A DNA stretch of 64,000 bases from Oleiagrimonas sp963817755 (lineage in GTDB: Bacteria; Pseudomonadota; Gammaproteobacteria; Xanthomonadales; Rhodanobacteraceae): the NCBI GenBank assembly GCA_963817755.1, contig CAWFPB010000002.1:496001-560000 (forward strand). The letters run 5' to 3'. The position numbers and the translations under genes were made by a program. Position 1 is the first letter of the stretch, and the number at the start of each line of letters is the position of its first letter. The notes under the pieces were generated by a model. It saw only the letters and a program-made list of their open reading frames with translations, was not told the DNA's origin and searched no databases. Positions 55,004-63,205 of this stretch are shown here, in pieces.

Positions 55004-55899
55004 GCGCTTCCGACCCATCCGAATCGCACGAGATCGTTCGCCTGGCCGCGGCCGACGGCGTCGAGCTGGCCTGCGAGGTCCTGCATCCGCAGGGCCGTCC
55101 CGGCGTGCTGTTCGCGCACGGGTTCGGGCAGACCCGGCAGGCCTGGACGGCCACGGCCCGGACCATGGCCGCGTCCGGCTGCCGTTGCGTCAGTTTCGAC
55201 GCGCGTGGCCACGGCGAAAGCGGCCGACCGTCCGACGGCTACCACATGCAGCAATTCTTCGACGACCTGCGGCTGGTGGCCGATGCGCAGCCGCAAAAGC
55301 CGATCCTGGTGGGTGCCTCGATGGGCGGATTGCTGGGGCTGGCCGTGGCCGGGGAGTCCGACGAGCCGCCGTTCTCGGCGCTGGTGCTGGTGGACATCAC
55401 GCCGCGCTGGGAAACTTCGGGCGTGGAACGCATTCTCCAGTTCATGCGTGCCTGGCCGGACGGCTTTGCCGACCATGGCGAGGCCGCGCGGGCCGTCGCC
55501 GAGTACCTGCCGCACCGAAGCCGGCGCAAGAGTGAGGAGCGCCTGGCGCCGCTGCTGCGCCGCGACCGCGACGGTCGCCTGCGCTGGCACTGGGATCCGG
55601 CCATGCTCGAACCCATCGCCGTGGAAGGCGAGCGCCACCAACCGCGCCTGATCGAGGCCGCCCGGCGCGTGCATCTGCCGGTGCTGCTGCTGTCGGGTGG
55701 GCGAAGCGACGTGGTGTCCGACGCCACCATCGAGGAATTCCTGGACCTGGTGCCGCATGCCGAGCACCGGGAATTGCCGCGCGCCACGCACATGGTCGCC
55801 GGCGACGCCAACGACGCATTCACCCGCGCCATCGCCGCATTCATCGGCGTGGAAGCGAACGACGACCACGCGCGACCCGCCGACGCGGGCGCGGCATGA
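54991..55899 (+). CDS. Alpha/beta hydrolase
   Basis: A 302-residue protein (300 if ATG 54997 is used). It has the oxyanion region GVLFAHGFGQTRQAW, the nucleophile elbow LVGASMGGLLGL (GxSxG), the acid Asp in LLSGGRSDVVS, and His in RATHMVAGD. Such enzymes are esterases, lipases or dehalogenase relatives; no closer assignment is possible. Because the best promoter would start transcription at about 54996, the message may be leaderless with ATG 54997 as start. It is divergent from the TetR regulator and 81 bp before fadE, so lipid ester hydrolysis is a reasonable guess. Confidence 0.88.
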   Translation: MRMVSASDPSESHEIVRLAAADGVELACEVLHPQGRPGVLFAHGFGQTRQAWTATARTMAASGCRCVSFDARGHGESGRPSDGYHMQQFFDDLRLVADAQPQKPILVGASMGGLLGLAVAGESDEPPFSALVLVDITPRWETSGVERILQFMRAWPDGFADHGEAARAVAEYLPHRSRRKSEERLAPLLRRDRDGRLRWHWDPAMLEPIAVEGERHQPRLIEAARRVHLPVLLLSGGRSDVVSDATIEEFLDLVPHAEHRELPRATHMVAGDANDAFTRAIAAFIGVEANDDHARPADAGAA

Positions 55900-55980
55900 A
55901 CCGACGCGCGGGCATGACCGCCCGCGCGACCGACCCACCCGTGGCCACGGCCACGGCATACGACCCAAGGTGATATCGAG

Positions 55981-58462
55981 ATGTCCGCCCTGATTCCCAT
56001 CCTGGCCGCCCTGATCGCCTCCGGCGCCTGTGCCTACTTCCGCGTGGGCCTGCGCATGTGGACCGTGGTCACCGCAGCGGCGACCCTCATCCTCGGCCTC
56101 ATGGCGCAGGCGCCGCTGGCCACGGTCATCGTGCTGGTCCTGTTCGGGCTGGTCGCGGTACCCCTGAACCTCGACGGCCTGCGCCGCAAGCAGATCAGCG
56201 CCCCGCTGCTGAAGATGTTCGCGAAGGTCACCCCGAAGCTGTCCGACACCGAGCAGACCGCGCTGGAAGCGGGCACGGTCGGCTTCGAGGGCGAGCTGTT
56301 CTCCGGCAAGCCGGACTGGTCGCAGTTGCACGGCCAGCCGAAACCGGAACTGTCGGCCGACGAGCAGGCCTTCCTCGACGGGCCGGTCGAGGAGCTGTGC
56401 GCCATGCTCGACGACTGGCAGATCACCCACGAGCTGGCCGACCTGCCGCCGGAGGTCTGGGATTTCATCAAGAAGAACAAGTTCTTCGGCATGATCATCC
56501 CGAAGAAATACGGCGGCCTGGAGTTCTCGGCGCTGGCGCACTCGGCGGTGCTGCAGAAGGTGGCGAGCATCTCGGCGACCGCGGCGTCGACCATCGCCGT
56601 GCCCAACTCATTGGGTCCGGCCGAGCTGCTGCTGCACTACGGCAGCGAGGAGCAGAAGGATCACTACCTGCCGCGCCTGGCCGACGGTCGCGAGGTGCCC
56701 TGTTTCGCGCTGACCGGACCGCAGGCCGGATCCGACGCGACCTCGCTGCCCGACTACGGCATCGTCTGCAAGCAGAAAGTCGACGGCGAGGACGTGCTGG
56801 GCATCCGCCTGACCTTCGACAAGCGCTACATCACCCTGGCGCCGGTCGCCAGCGTGGTCGGCCTGGCCTTCCGCATGTACGACCCGGACGGCCTGATCGG
56901 CGACAAAGCAGGATCTGGGCATCACCCTGGCGCTGATCCCGCGCGAGACCGAGGGCCTGGACATCGGCCGTCGCCACCTGCCGCTGAACATCCCGTTCCA
57001 GAACGGCCCGGTGCGCGGCAAGGACGTGTTCGTGCCCATCTCGACCCTGATCGGCGGCCCGCACATGGCCGGCCAGGGCTGGCGCATGCTGGTCGAGTGC
57101 CTGTCGGTCGGCCGCGCCATCTCGCTGCCGTCCAACGCCACCGGCTTCGTGCGCACGGCCAGCGCGGCGACCGGCGCCTACGCGCGCATCCGCAAGCAGT
57201 TCGGCCTGTCCATCGGCCGCTTCGAGGGCGTGGAGGAGGCGCTGGCGCGCATCGGCGGCTACACCTACGCCACCGCCGCGCTGTCGCGCGCCACCGCCGC
57301 CGCGGTCGACCGCGGCGAGAAGCCGGCCGTGCCCTCGGCGATCGCCAAGTACCACGCCACCGAACGCGGCCGCGAGGTGGTGCGCGACGCCATGGACGTG
57401 CACGGCGGCAAGGGCGTGATCCTGGGCCCGTCCAACTACCTGGGCCGCAGCTGGCAGGGTGCGCCGATCAGCATCACGGTCGAGGGCGCCAACATCATGA
57501 CGCGCAGCCTGATGATCTTCGGCCAGGGCGCGATCCGCTGCCATCCGTTCGTGCTCAAGGAAATGCACGCGCTGCTGGAAGAGGACTACGGCAAGCGCCT
57601 GAAGGACTTCGACCGTGCGCTGTTCGGCCACATCGGCTTCGGCTTCTCCAACGCCGTGCGCGCCTTCGTGCTGGGCCTGACCCACGCGAAAATCGGTGCC
57701 GCGCCCGGCGATCCCTACACCCGCCGCTATTACCGCAAGCTCAACCGCTACTCGGCCGCGCTGGCGTTGGTCGCCGACGTGTCGATGGGCGTGCTCGGCG
57801 GCAAGCTGAAGTTCAAGGAGAAGCTGTCGGCGCGCCTGGGCGACGTGCTCAGCCACCTGTACATCGCCAGCGCCATGCTCAAGCGCTACGAGGACAGTGG
57901 CCGCCCCGAGGTCGACCGTCCGCTGCTGGCCTGGGCCTTCCACGACAGCGTGTGGAACATGCAGATGGCGCTGGACGGCGTGATCCGCAACTTCCCGGTG
58001 CGTCCGGTGGCCTGGTTGCTGCGCGCGCTGGTGTTCCCGTTCGGTCGCCGCGAGGTGCCGCCGTCGGATCGCCTGGGCCACCGCGTGGCCGCGCTGCTGA
58101 TGAGTCCCAACGAGGCGCGCACGCGGCTGCTGGAATGGTCGTTCATGTCGCCCACGGCGAACAATCCGGTGGGTCGCATGAACGCGCTGCTGCCGGACGT
58201 GATCGCCGCCGAGCCGATCGAGCGCAAGTTCCTCAAGGCGGTCAAGGCCGGCCAGGTCACCGCCCACGAGTACGCCGACCAGCTGCGCCAGGCCGAGCAG
58301 GCCGGCGCCATCAGCGAGGCCGAGCGCGGCCTGCTGGAGAAGGTGCACGCGGCCACGGCCGAGTTCATCAACGTCGACGACTTCGATCCGTCGGAGCTGG
58401 TCGCGGCCAAGGTGCGCGAGGGCAAGTCCGGCAAGGCGGACAAGGGCAAGCGCGCCGCCTGA
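55981..58462 (+). pseudogene. fadE: Acyl-CoA dehydrogenase FadE (one frameshift)
   Basis: The joined product of about 827 residues matches FadE (E. coli 814): an N-terminal membrane-helix pair, LADLPPEVWDFIKKNKFFGMIIPKKYGGLEF (in part), STIAVPNSLGPAELLLHYG, CFALTGPQAGSDATSLPD, IGRRHLPLNIPFQNGPVRGKDVF (in part) and VTVEGANIMTRSLMIFGQGA-like block. It catalyses the first step of beta-oxidation and feeds electrons to EtfAB. Near 56907 the run is AAA where AA is expected: GDKA shifts to a wrong frame, and removing one A gives GDKQDLGITLAL. A homopolymer error is by far the best explanation, so the gene is probably intact in the organism. Confidence 0.93.
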
Positions 58463-58474
58463 CCGAAGAAAAGC

Positions 58475-58502
58475 GCCCCTCCCGATTCGCTTCGGGAGGG
58501 GC
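58475..58502. terminator. Hairpin terminator after fadE
   Basis: An 11-bp stem (GCCCCTCCCGA/TCGGGAGGGGC) with a 6-base loop, 13 bp after the fadE stop. On the minus strand it is followed by TTTTCTTC, so it may also end transcripts of the converging CPBP gene. Confidence 0.85.
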
Positions 58503-58600
58503 TTGGCCTTGGCTCAAGGAGCGCTGTCGAAAGATGAAGCGATGAGGACGCTGCGGGGTCGAGGGAGCAAAGCAGCAATCGGGCGGTGAACATGGGGCAT

Positions 58601-59872
58601 CTACATGGCCGGGACGGCATGTTTGCTGCAGGGTTGCATCACCCGATCAATGCACGATCTGTGCGCAGTAGCGCTCGAAGCGGGAAACCTGCTTTGCTGT
58701 CGCCAGTTTCGCCTGGTTGGCGGAAATTTCATTGAGCCTTTGGTTGGCACGTATGCTTCCGTCCGCGGACGTATGGGCGATACGCACGTTTTTGACCCAT
58801 TGCGGAGCAAAGAGTACGCCTTTGTCGAAGGCGCGTTTTCCAGGGATCCGAACACATCCCGGTCCACGCACAATCCGAAAAATGAGGCTTTCTGCTCCTC
58901 GGAAAGCTTGTCGGAAGAGGATGCGTCCCGGGTCCGGCGCAGGATGTATCGAGCCAGGTGGAACAGCTCGTCGCGCCGCATCCAGGACGGCGGCACGATG
59001 CGGCCGCGCCTGATCGCGATGGTCAGGAAGATGCCCGAAAGCACCAGGCAGCAGAAGACGGTGACAGCCGAAGCCTCGGGGCCGAAGCTGCCGCCGCTGA
59101 CCCAGTCCGGGCCGCTCAGGCTCGACCGCAGCCAGCCGTGCGAGGCGATGCCCGACACCGGGGTGCCGAACACCGGTCCTTCCATGATGTTCCAGGCGGC
59201 GTGCAGGCCCATGCACAGCCACAGCGAGCGCGTGGCCATATAGGCCGTGCCGAGCAAAAGGCCGGCCTCGATGGCGATGGCCGTGCCGCCCCACAGCGTG
59301 GCATTGGGATTGCCCAGATGGATCAGGCCGAACAGCAGGGCCGAGAACAGCAGGGCGATCCAGCTGCCCAGGCCCTCCTCGACGATGCGCAACAATACGC
59401 CGCGGAACACGATTTCCTCGCTGATGCCGGCGCCCAGGCCGACCATCAAGATCATCGGAAGCCAGGGCACGTCGGCGTTGGTGCCGTCCACGTGGTAGCT
59501 GCCCGCCAGCCAGATCATGCCGATCACCACGCACAGCAGCAGCACGCCGATGGCGAATCCGGCCGGTGCCTGGGTCGGCAGCTTGCGCAAGGCCATCTCG
59601 GCGGGCCGACGCCGCTCGAGGGCCAGCGTGAGCACCAGGTAGGCGGTCAGCGTGGGTACGGCGCGGATGAGCAGTTGTCCCCATCCGCTGCGCTGCATCG
59701 GCACGCCTTTTCCGAGAAGTCCCGCCTGGTGCAGCAGGAAACCGAGCGGGAAGGCCACGGCGATCATCAATGCGGCGAAAACAATGATGCGCGCCAGTGG
59801 CGAGAGCAGCAGCCAGCGTTTCCACCCCGGCGTACCGGGCGGCGTGGTGTAGGCGAGTGCGAGACGATCCAT
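58601..59872 (-). CDS. CPBP-family intramembrane protease-like protein with C-terminal extension
   Basis: From Met 59872 the protein has 423 residues. The first about 320 residues have eight or so membrane helices with the CPBP (CAAX protease/bacteriocin-processing) motifs GISEEIVFRGVLLR (EExxxR), LFGLIHLGNPN (FxxxH) and GLHAAWNIM (HxxxN). The last about 100 residues (after RRDELFHLARY) are unusual for the family, rich in Ser and Arg, and read less like a folded domain. Another frame over the same DNA (ending at 58647) reads more naturally as GVLFAPQWVKNVRIAHT, so a frameshift near 58930 is possible. Protease substrate unknown. Confidence 0.75.
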   Translation of the reverse strand: MDRLALAYTTPPGTPGWKRWLLLSPLARIIVFAALMIAVAFPLGFLLHQAGLLGKGVPMQRSGWGQLLIRAVPTLTAYLVLTLALERRRPAEMALRKLPTQAPAGFAIGVLLLCVVIGMIWLAGSYHVDGTNADVPWLPMILMVGLGAGISEEIVFRGVLLRIVEEGLGSWIALLFSALLFGLIHLGNPNATLWGGTAIAIEAGLLLGTAYMATRSLWLCMGLHAAWNIMEGPVFGTPVSGIASHGWLRSSLSGPDWVSGGSFGPEASAVTVFCCLVLSGIFLTIAIRRGRIVPPSWMRRDELFHLARYILRRTRDASSSDKLSEEQKASFFGLCVDRDVFGSLENAPSTKAYSLLRNGSKTCVSPIRPRTEAYVPTKGSMKFPPTRRNWRQQSRFPASSATAHRSCIDRVMQPCSKHAVPAM

Positions 59873-59938
59873 GTATGGCTCCACCAATAGGTTGCAGCCA
59901 AGGTAGCAGCCGATTCGGTTATTGCGGAAGTGACCGCC

Positions 59939-61546
59939 TTAGCCGGCCACTTCGACCGAACTGGCGTGCTCGCGGGTGGCGGCGAAGGTCACGTCGGGCC
60001 AGCGTTCCTGCGCCAGCTGCAGGTTCACGCGGGTCGGCGCCAGGTAGACCAGGGCGCCGGCGGCATCGATGGCCAGGTGCTGGGCGTTCTTCTCGCGGAA
60101 CTGCTCGAGCATCTTCGCGTCGTCGCAGTAGATCCAGCGCGCGGTGGCCACGCCGACGTTGTCGAAGCCGGCCTCCACGCCGTACTCGTCCTTCAGGCGA
60201 TAGGCGACCACGTCGAACTGCAGCACGCCGACCGCGCCCAGGATCAGGTCGTTGGACATCAGCGGGCGGAAGAACTGCGTGGCGCCTTCCTCGGACAGCT
60301 GCGCCAGGCCCTTGGACAGGGCCTTCATCTTCAGCGGGTCGCGCAGTCGCGCGCGGCGGAACAGTTCCGGCGCGAAGTTGGGAATGCCGGTGAAGTTGAG
60401 CGCCTCGCCCTCGCTGAAGGTGTCGCCGATGGAGATGGTGCCGTGGTTGTGCAGGCCGATCACGTCGCCGGGATAGGCGGTTTCCACGTGCTCGCGGTCG
60501 GAGGCCATGAAGGTCAGCGCGTTGGCGATGCGCACGTCCTTGCCGGTGCGCGTCTGCAGCATCTTCATGCCGGCGGTGTAGGTGCCCGAGCACACGCGCA
60601 TGAAGGCCACGCGGTCGCGGTGCGCCGGGTCCATGTTGGCCTGGATCTTGAACACGAAGCCGGACAGCTTGTCCTCGTAGGGATCGACCTCGCGGGTGGT
60701 GGTGGCGCGCGGCTGCGGGCCGGGCGCGTGCTCGACGAAGAAATCCAGCAGCAGCTGCACGCCGAAGTTGTTCACCGCCGAGCCGAAGAACACCGGGGTC
60801 TGCGTGCCGGCCAGGTACTGGTCCGGATCGAACGGCTCGACCGCGCCGGTGACCAGTTCCAGCTCCTCGCGCAGCTCGGCCAACGCATCGGCGCCGATCG
60901 CGGCTTCCAGATCCGGATGGTCCAGGCCCTTGAGCACCCTCGCTTCCTGGCGCTCGTAGTTCTTGCCGGCCTCGTACAGGTGCACCTCGTCGCGCACCAG
61001 GTGGTAGACGCCCTTCAGGCGCTTGCCCATGCCGATCGGCCAGGTGATCGGCGCGCACTGGATGCCCAGCACCGACTCGACCTCGTCGAACAGCTCCAGC
61101 GGCGAGCGGCCCTCGCGGTCGAGCTTGTTGATGAAGGTCATGATCGGCGTGGTGCGCAGGCGGCACACCTCCATCAGCTTGATGGTGCGCGCCTCCACGC
61201 CCTTGGCGCAGTCGATCACCATCAGTGCCGAATCCACCGCGGTCAGCACGCGGTAGGTGTCCTCGGAGAAGTCGGCATGGCCCGGGGTGTCGAGCAGGTT
61301 GACGATGGTGCCGCCATACGGGAACTGCATCACCGATGAGGTGACCGAGATGCCGCGCTCCTTCTCCAGCGCCATCCAGTCGGAGGTGGCGTGGCGTGCG
61401 GCCTTGCGGCTCTTCACCGAGCCGGCCATCTGGATCGCACCGCCGAACAGCAGCAATTTTTCGGTCAGCGTGGTCTTGCCGGCGTCGGGATGGCTGACGA
61501 TGGCGAAGGTGCGCCGGCGCGCGGTTTCGGTGCGGTGGGTGGACAT
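59939..61546 (-). CDS. prfC: Peptide chain release factor 3
   Basis: A 535-residue GTPase from Met 61546 (STHRTETARRRTFAIVSHPD). The G motifs are intact: P-loop SHPDAGKTTLTEKLL, switch I/II RGISVTSSVMQF and DTPGHADFSEDTYR, NKLDREGR. The RF3-specific domains follow (VKSRKAARHATSDWM, QFFRPLMSNDLILGAVGVLQFDVV in part). RF3 removes RF1/RF2 from the ribosome after termination. Its 3' end lies 67 bp from the CPBP start on the same strand. Confidence 0.98.
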   Translation of the reverse strand: MSTHRTETARRRTFAIVSHPDAGKTTLTEKLLLFGGAIQMAGSVKSRKAARHATSDWMALEKERGISVTSSVMQFPYGGTIVNLLDTPGHADFSEDTYRVLTAVDSALMVIDCAKGVEARTIKLMEVCRLRTTPIMTFINKLDREGRSPLELFDEVESVLGIQCAPITWPIGMGKRLKGVYHLVRDEVHLYEAGKNYERQEARVLKGLDHPDLEAAIGADALAELREELELVTGAVEPFDPDQYLAGTQTPVFFGSAVNNFGVQLLLDFFVEHAPGPQPRATTTREVDPYEDKLSGFVFKIQANMDPAHRDRVAFMRVCSGTYTAGMKMLQTRTGKDVRIANALTFMASDREHVETAYPGDVIGLHNHGTISIGDTFSEGEALNFTGIPNFAPELFRRARLRDPLKMKALSKGLAQLSEEGATQFFRPLMSNDLILGAVGVLQFDVVAYRLKDEYGVEAGFDNVGVATARWIYCDDAKMLEQFREKNAQHLAIDAAGALVYLAPTRVNLQLAQERWPDVTFAATREHASSVEVAG

Positions 61547-61629
61547 GATCGTGGGCCGCGACGTTAAACCATTCATGATACCGCGCCGAAGGTCCCGGCC
61601 GCATCCGCCCCTGCAGCCTGGGTCCCGGA

Positions 61630-62835
61630 TCAGGTAGGGTGCGGCAAGGGTGCCGCGGGAGCAGTGTCCGGTCGCATGCTCATCGTGCGAAGCCAGCGGT
61701 AGTGCGAGGCAATGCTTGCGGCGAATGACGGGCTGACATGGTAGGGCAGGCCATATTCTCGGCAAGCGCGTTCGACCACGCGCGCCACGGCCGGATAGTG
61801 CACGTGCGAGATCCGCGGAAACAGGTGGTGCTCGATCTGGAAGTTGAGCCCGCCGATCATCCACGAGAGCACGCGGTTGCCGGGTGCGAAATCCACCGTG
61901 GTCCGCAATTGGTGCACGGCCCAGGGCGTGTCGAGACAGGGCTGCTCTCCCTGCGGTTCCGGGAAGTCCGCCTGTTCCACCACGTGCGCCATCTGGAACA
62001 CCAGGGCCAGCAGCAGTCCGGTCACGGCAGCCACCAGCGCATAGCCCGACACGACCACGAGCCAGGAGTGGAAGAGCAACGGCAAGCCGAAGGCAAGCGC
62101 GAGGAACACCAGTTTGCCGCCGACGAACACGGCCAGGTCCGCGCCCCGGGGCCGCGTGAACGGGCGTGTGCCGATGGTGCCCGTGAGCATGTCGCGGAAG
62201 TCGCCGTACAGGTGCCAGCGCAGTGCCGTCACGGCGTACAGCGGCCACAGGTACACATGCTGGAAGCGATGCCAGGCACGCCACCGCTGCTGCGGTGAAA
62301 GCCGGGCCAGCACGCCCAGGTCGATGTCGCTGTCATGGCCGTCGACATTGACCCACGTGTGGTGGAAACGCGCATGCTTCCACTGCCAGATGTAGGAGCT
62401 TCCGCCGACCAGGTCCAGCGTCATGGCCATGACGCGATTGATGCGGCGATTCCTCGAATAGGCGTGGTGGCCGCCGTCGTGCATGACGTTGAATCCGATC
62501 CCGGCCGTGGCCACGCCGAGCGCCACGGCCAGGGGCAGCGCCTGCCACCAGGTCGTGGCGAAAAAGACCAGGGCGACGTAGGTCAGGATGAAGGCGGCCA
62601 GGATGATCGAGGTCTTGAGGTACATCCGGGGGCTGTCGCGCGGACCGCGGCCACGATCGGCGAAATCCGCGTCCACCCGGCGCCTGAGTTCGCGATGGAA
62701 GTCATTGTCCCCGCTGAAGCGAAGTCGTTCGGCATGACTGCCCGTTGGCTGCGCGTCCGTCGGGGCGTCGTGTTGCCTTGCTGTGCATGGGGGCATGAAA
62801 GCTCGGATCGGTTTCAGTTCCTCATGATAGTTCAT
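61630..62835 (-). CDS. Membrane fatty acid desaturase
   Basis: The protein has about 400 residues with Met 62835 (MNYHEELKPIRAF) as a reasonable start; 62796 and 62901 are alternatives. The three histidine boxes of membrane di-iron desaturases are present: HDGGHHAYSRN, WKHARFHHTWVN, and QIEHHLFPRISHVHY. The last box (QxxHH) is typical of front-end (delta-5/delta-6-like or linoleoyl-CoA) desaturases. No N-terminal cytochrome b5 domain is seen, so an external electron donor is needed. Four membrane helices are expected. It is divergent from metX, with the metX regulatory region between them. Confidence 0.93.
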   Translation of the reverse strand: MNYHEELKPIRAFMPPCTARQHDAPTDAQPTGSHAERLRFSGDNDFHRELRRRVDADFADRGRGPRDSPRMYLKTSIILAAFILTYVALVFFATTWWQALPLAVALGVATAGIGFNVMHDGGHHAYSRNRRINRVMAMTLDLVGGSSYIWQWKHARFHHTWVNVDGHDSDIDLGVLARLSPQQRWRAWHRFQHVYLWPLYAVTALRWHLYGDFRDMLTGTIGTRPFTRPRGADLAVFVGGKLVFLALAFGLPLLFHSWLVVVSGYALVAAVTGLLLALVFQMAHVVEQADFPEPQGEQPCLDTPWAVHQLRTTVDFAPGNRVLSWMIGGLNFQIEHHLFPRISHVHYPAVARVVERACREYGLPYHVSPSFAASIASHYRWLRTMSMRPDTAPAAPLPHPT

Positions 62836-62956
62836 CCCCTGTCGCGCGAATGTTACGGGCAGTGCACGCGGGAGGAAGGCCCGCCGTGAAGCAATCAACA
62901 CCCGCGTTCCATGATTCGGTCCCCCGATCAGTTGGTCTCGTCATCTTCGTGCAAAT

Positions 62957-62972
62957 AGGCGTATAGACGTCT
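62957..62972. promoter_or_regulatory. MetJ operator (two met boxes) at metX
   Basis: Two tandem 8-bp boxes: AGGCGTAT (6/8) and AGACGTCT (8/8). The second ends one base before the -35 hexamer of the metX promoter, so MetJ bound here would block RNA polymerase. The perfect box is identical to the one upstream of metJ. Confidence 0.88.
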
Positions 62973-62973
62973 A

Positions 62974-63000
62974 TTGACAGATCTCGTTCGCACGTATAAC
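62974..63000 (+). promoter_or_regulatory. metX promoter
   Basis: A perfect -35 TTGACA (62974-62979) and TATAAC (62995-63000) with a 15-base spacer, shorter than ideal. Transcription would begin near 63007, just before the riboswitch. The MetJ operator abuts the -35 on its upstream side. Confidence 0.85.
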
Positions 63001-63011
63001 TTGGCCTCGAA

Positions 63012-63128
63012 ACTCATCGAGACCGGCTGAGGGACAGGCCCTTTGACGCCGGGGCAACCACGGAACCGCAAGGTGACGCACGGTGCCAACTCCTGCGGTG
63101 ATGCCACGGCATCCACCGAGAGATGGGT
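63012..63128 (+). ncRNA. SAM-I riboswitch (S-box) in the metX leader
   Basis: The leader has the full SAM-I pattern. P1 is formed by ACTCATC (63012-63018) and GATGGGT (63122-63128), with one G-U pair. The conserved core follows: CGAGA, then CTGAGGGAC-AGGCCC, then GGGGCAACC, a P3 hairpin with a GCAA tetraloop, GGTGCCAACTCC, P4 closed by GGTG/CACC (63097-63117) with ATGC/GCAT above, and the 3' GAGAGATG. It binds S-adenosylmethionine. RNA class and orientation fit metX exactly. Confidence 0.95.
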
Positions 63129-63136
63129 CGAAACGT

Positions 63137-63199
63137 CCACGCGTCCGCGTGGTCGCGCCGACACCCTCCGGTACCCGCAGGCCGATGCCCGGACCGGAG
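63137..63199 (+). promoter_or_regulatory. Riboswitch expression platform that hides the Shine-Dalgarno
   Basis: Two hairpins follow the aptamer. The first is CCACGC/GCGTGG (63137-63152). The second pairs CTCCGGT (63166-63172) with ACCGGAG (63193-63199); the latter contains the first part of the Shine-Dalgarno GGAGAG (63196-63201) of metX. No T-run follows, so the switch probably acts on translation and not on transcription termination. An alternative pairing of the 63166 arm when SAM is absent must exist, but I cannot derive it with confidence. Confidence 0.75.
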
Positions 63200-63205
63200 A
63201 GAACG

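Noticed and set aside
62973..62980. A third met box directly downstream of the perfect box at metX
   Set aside because: It matches the consensus at only one of eight positions; it is the -35 region.
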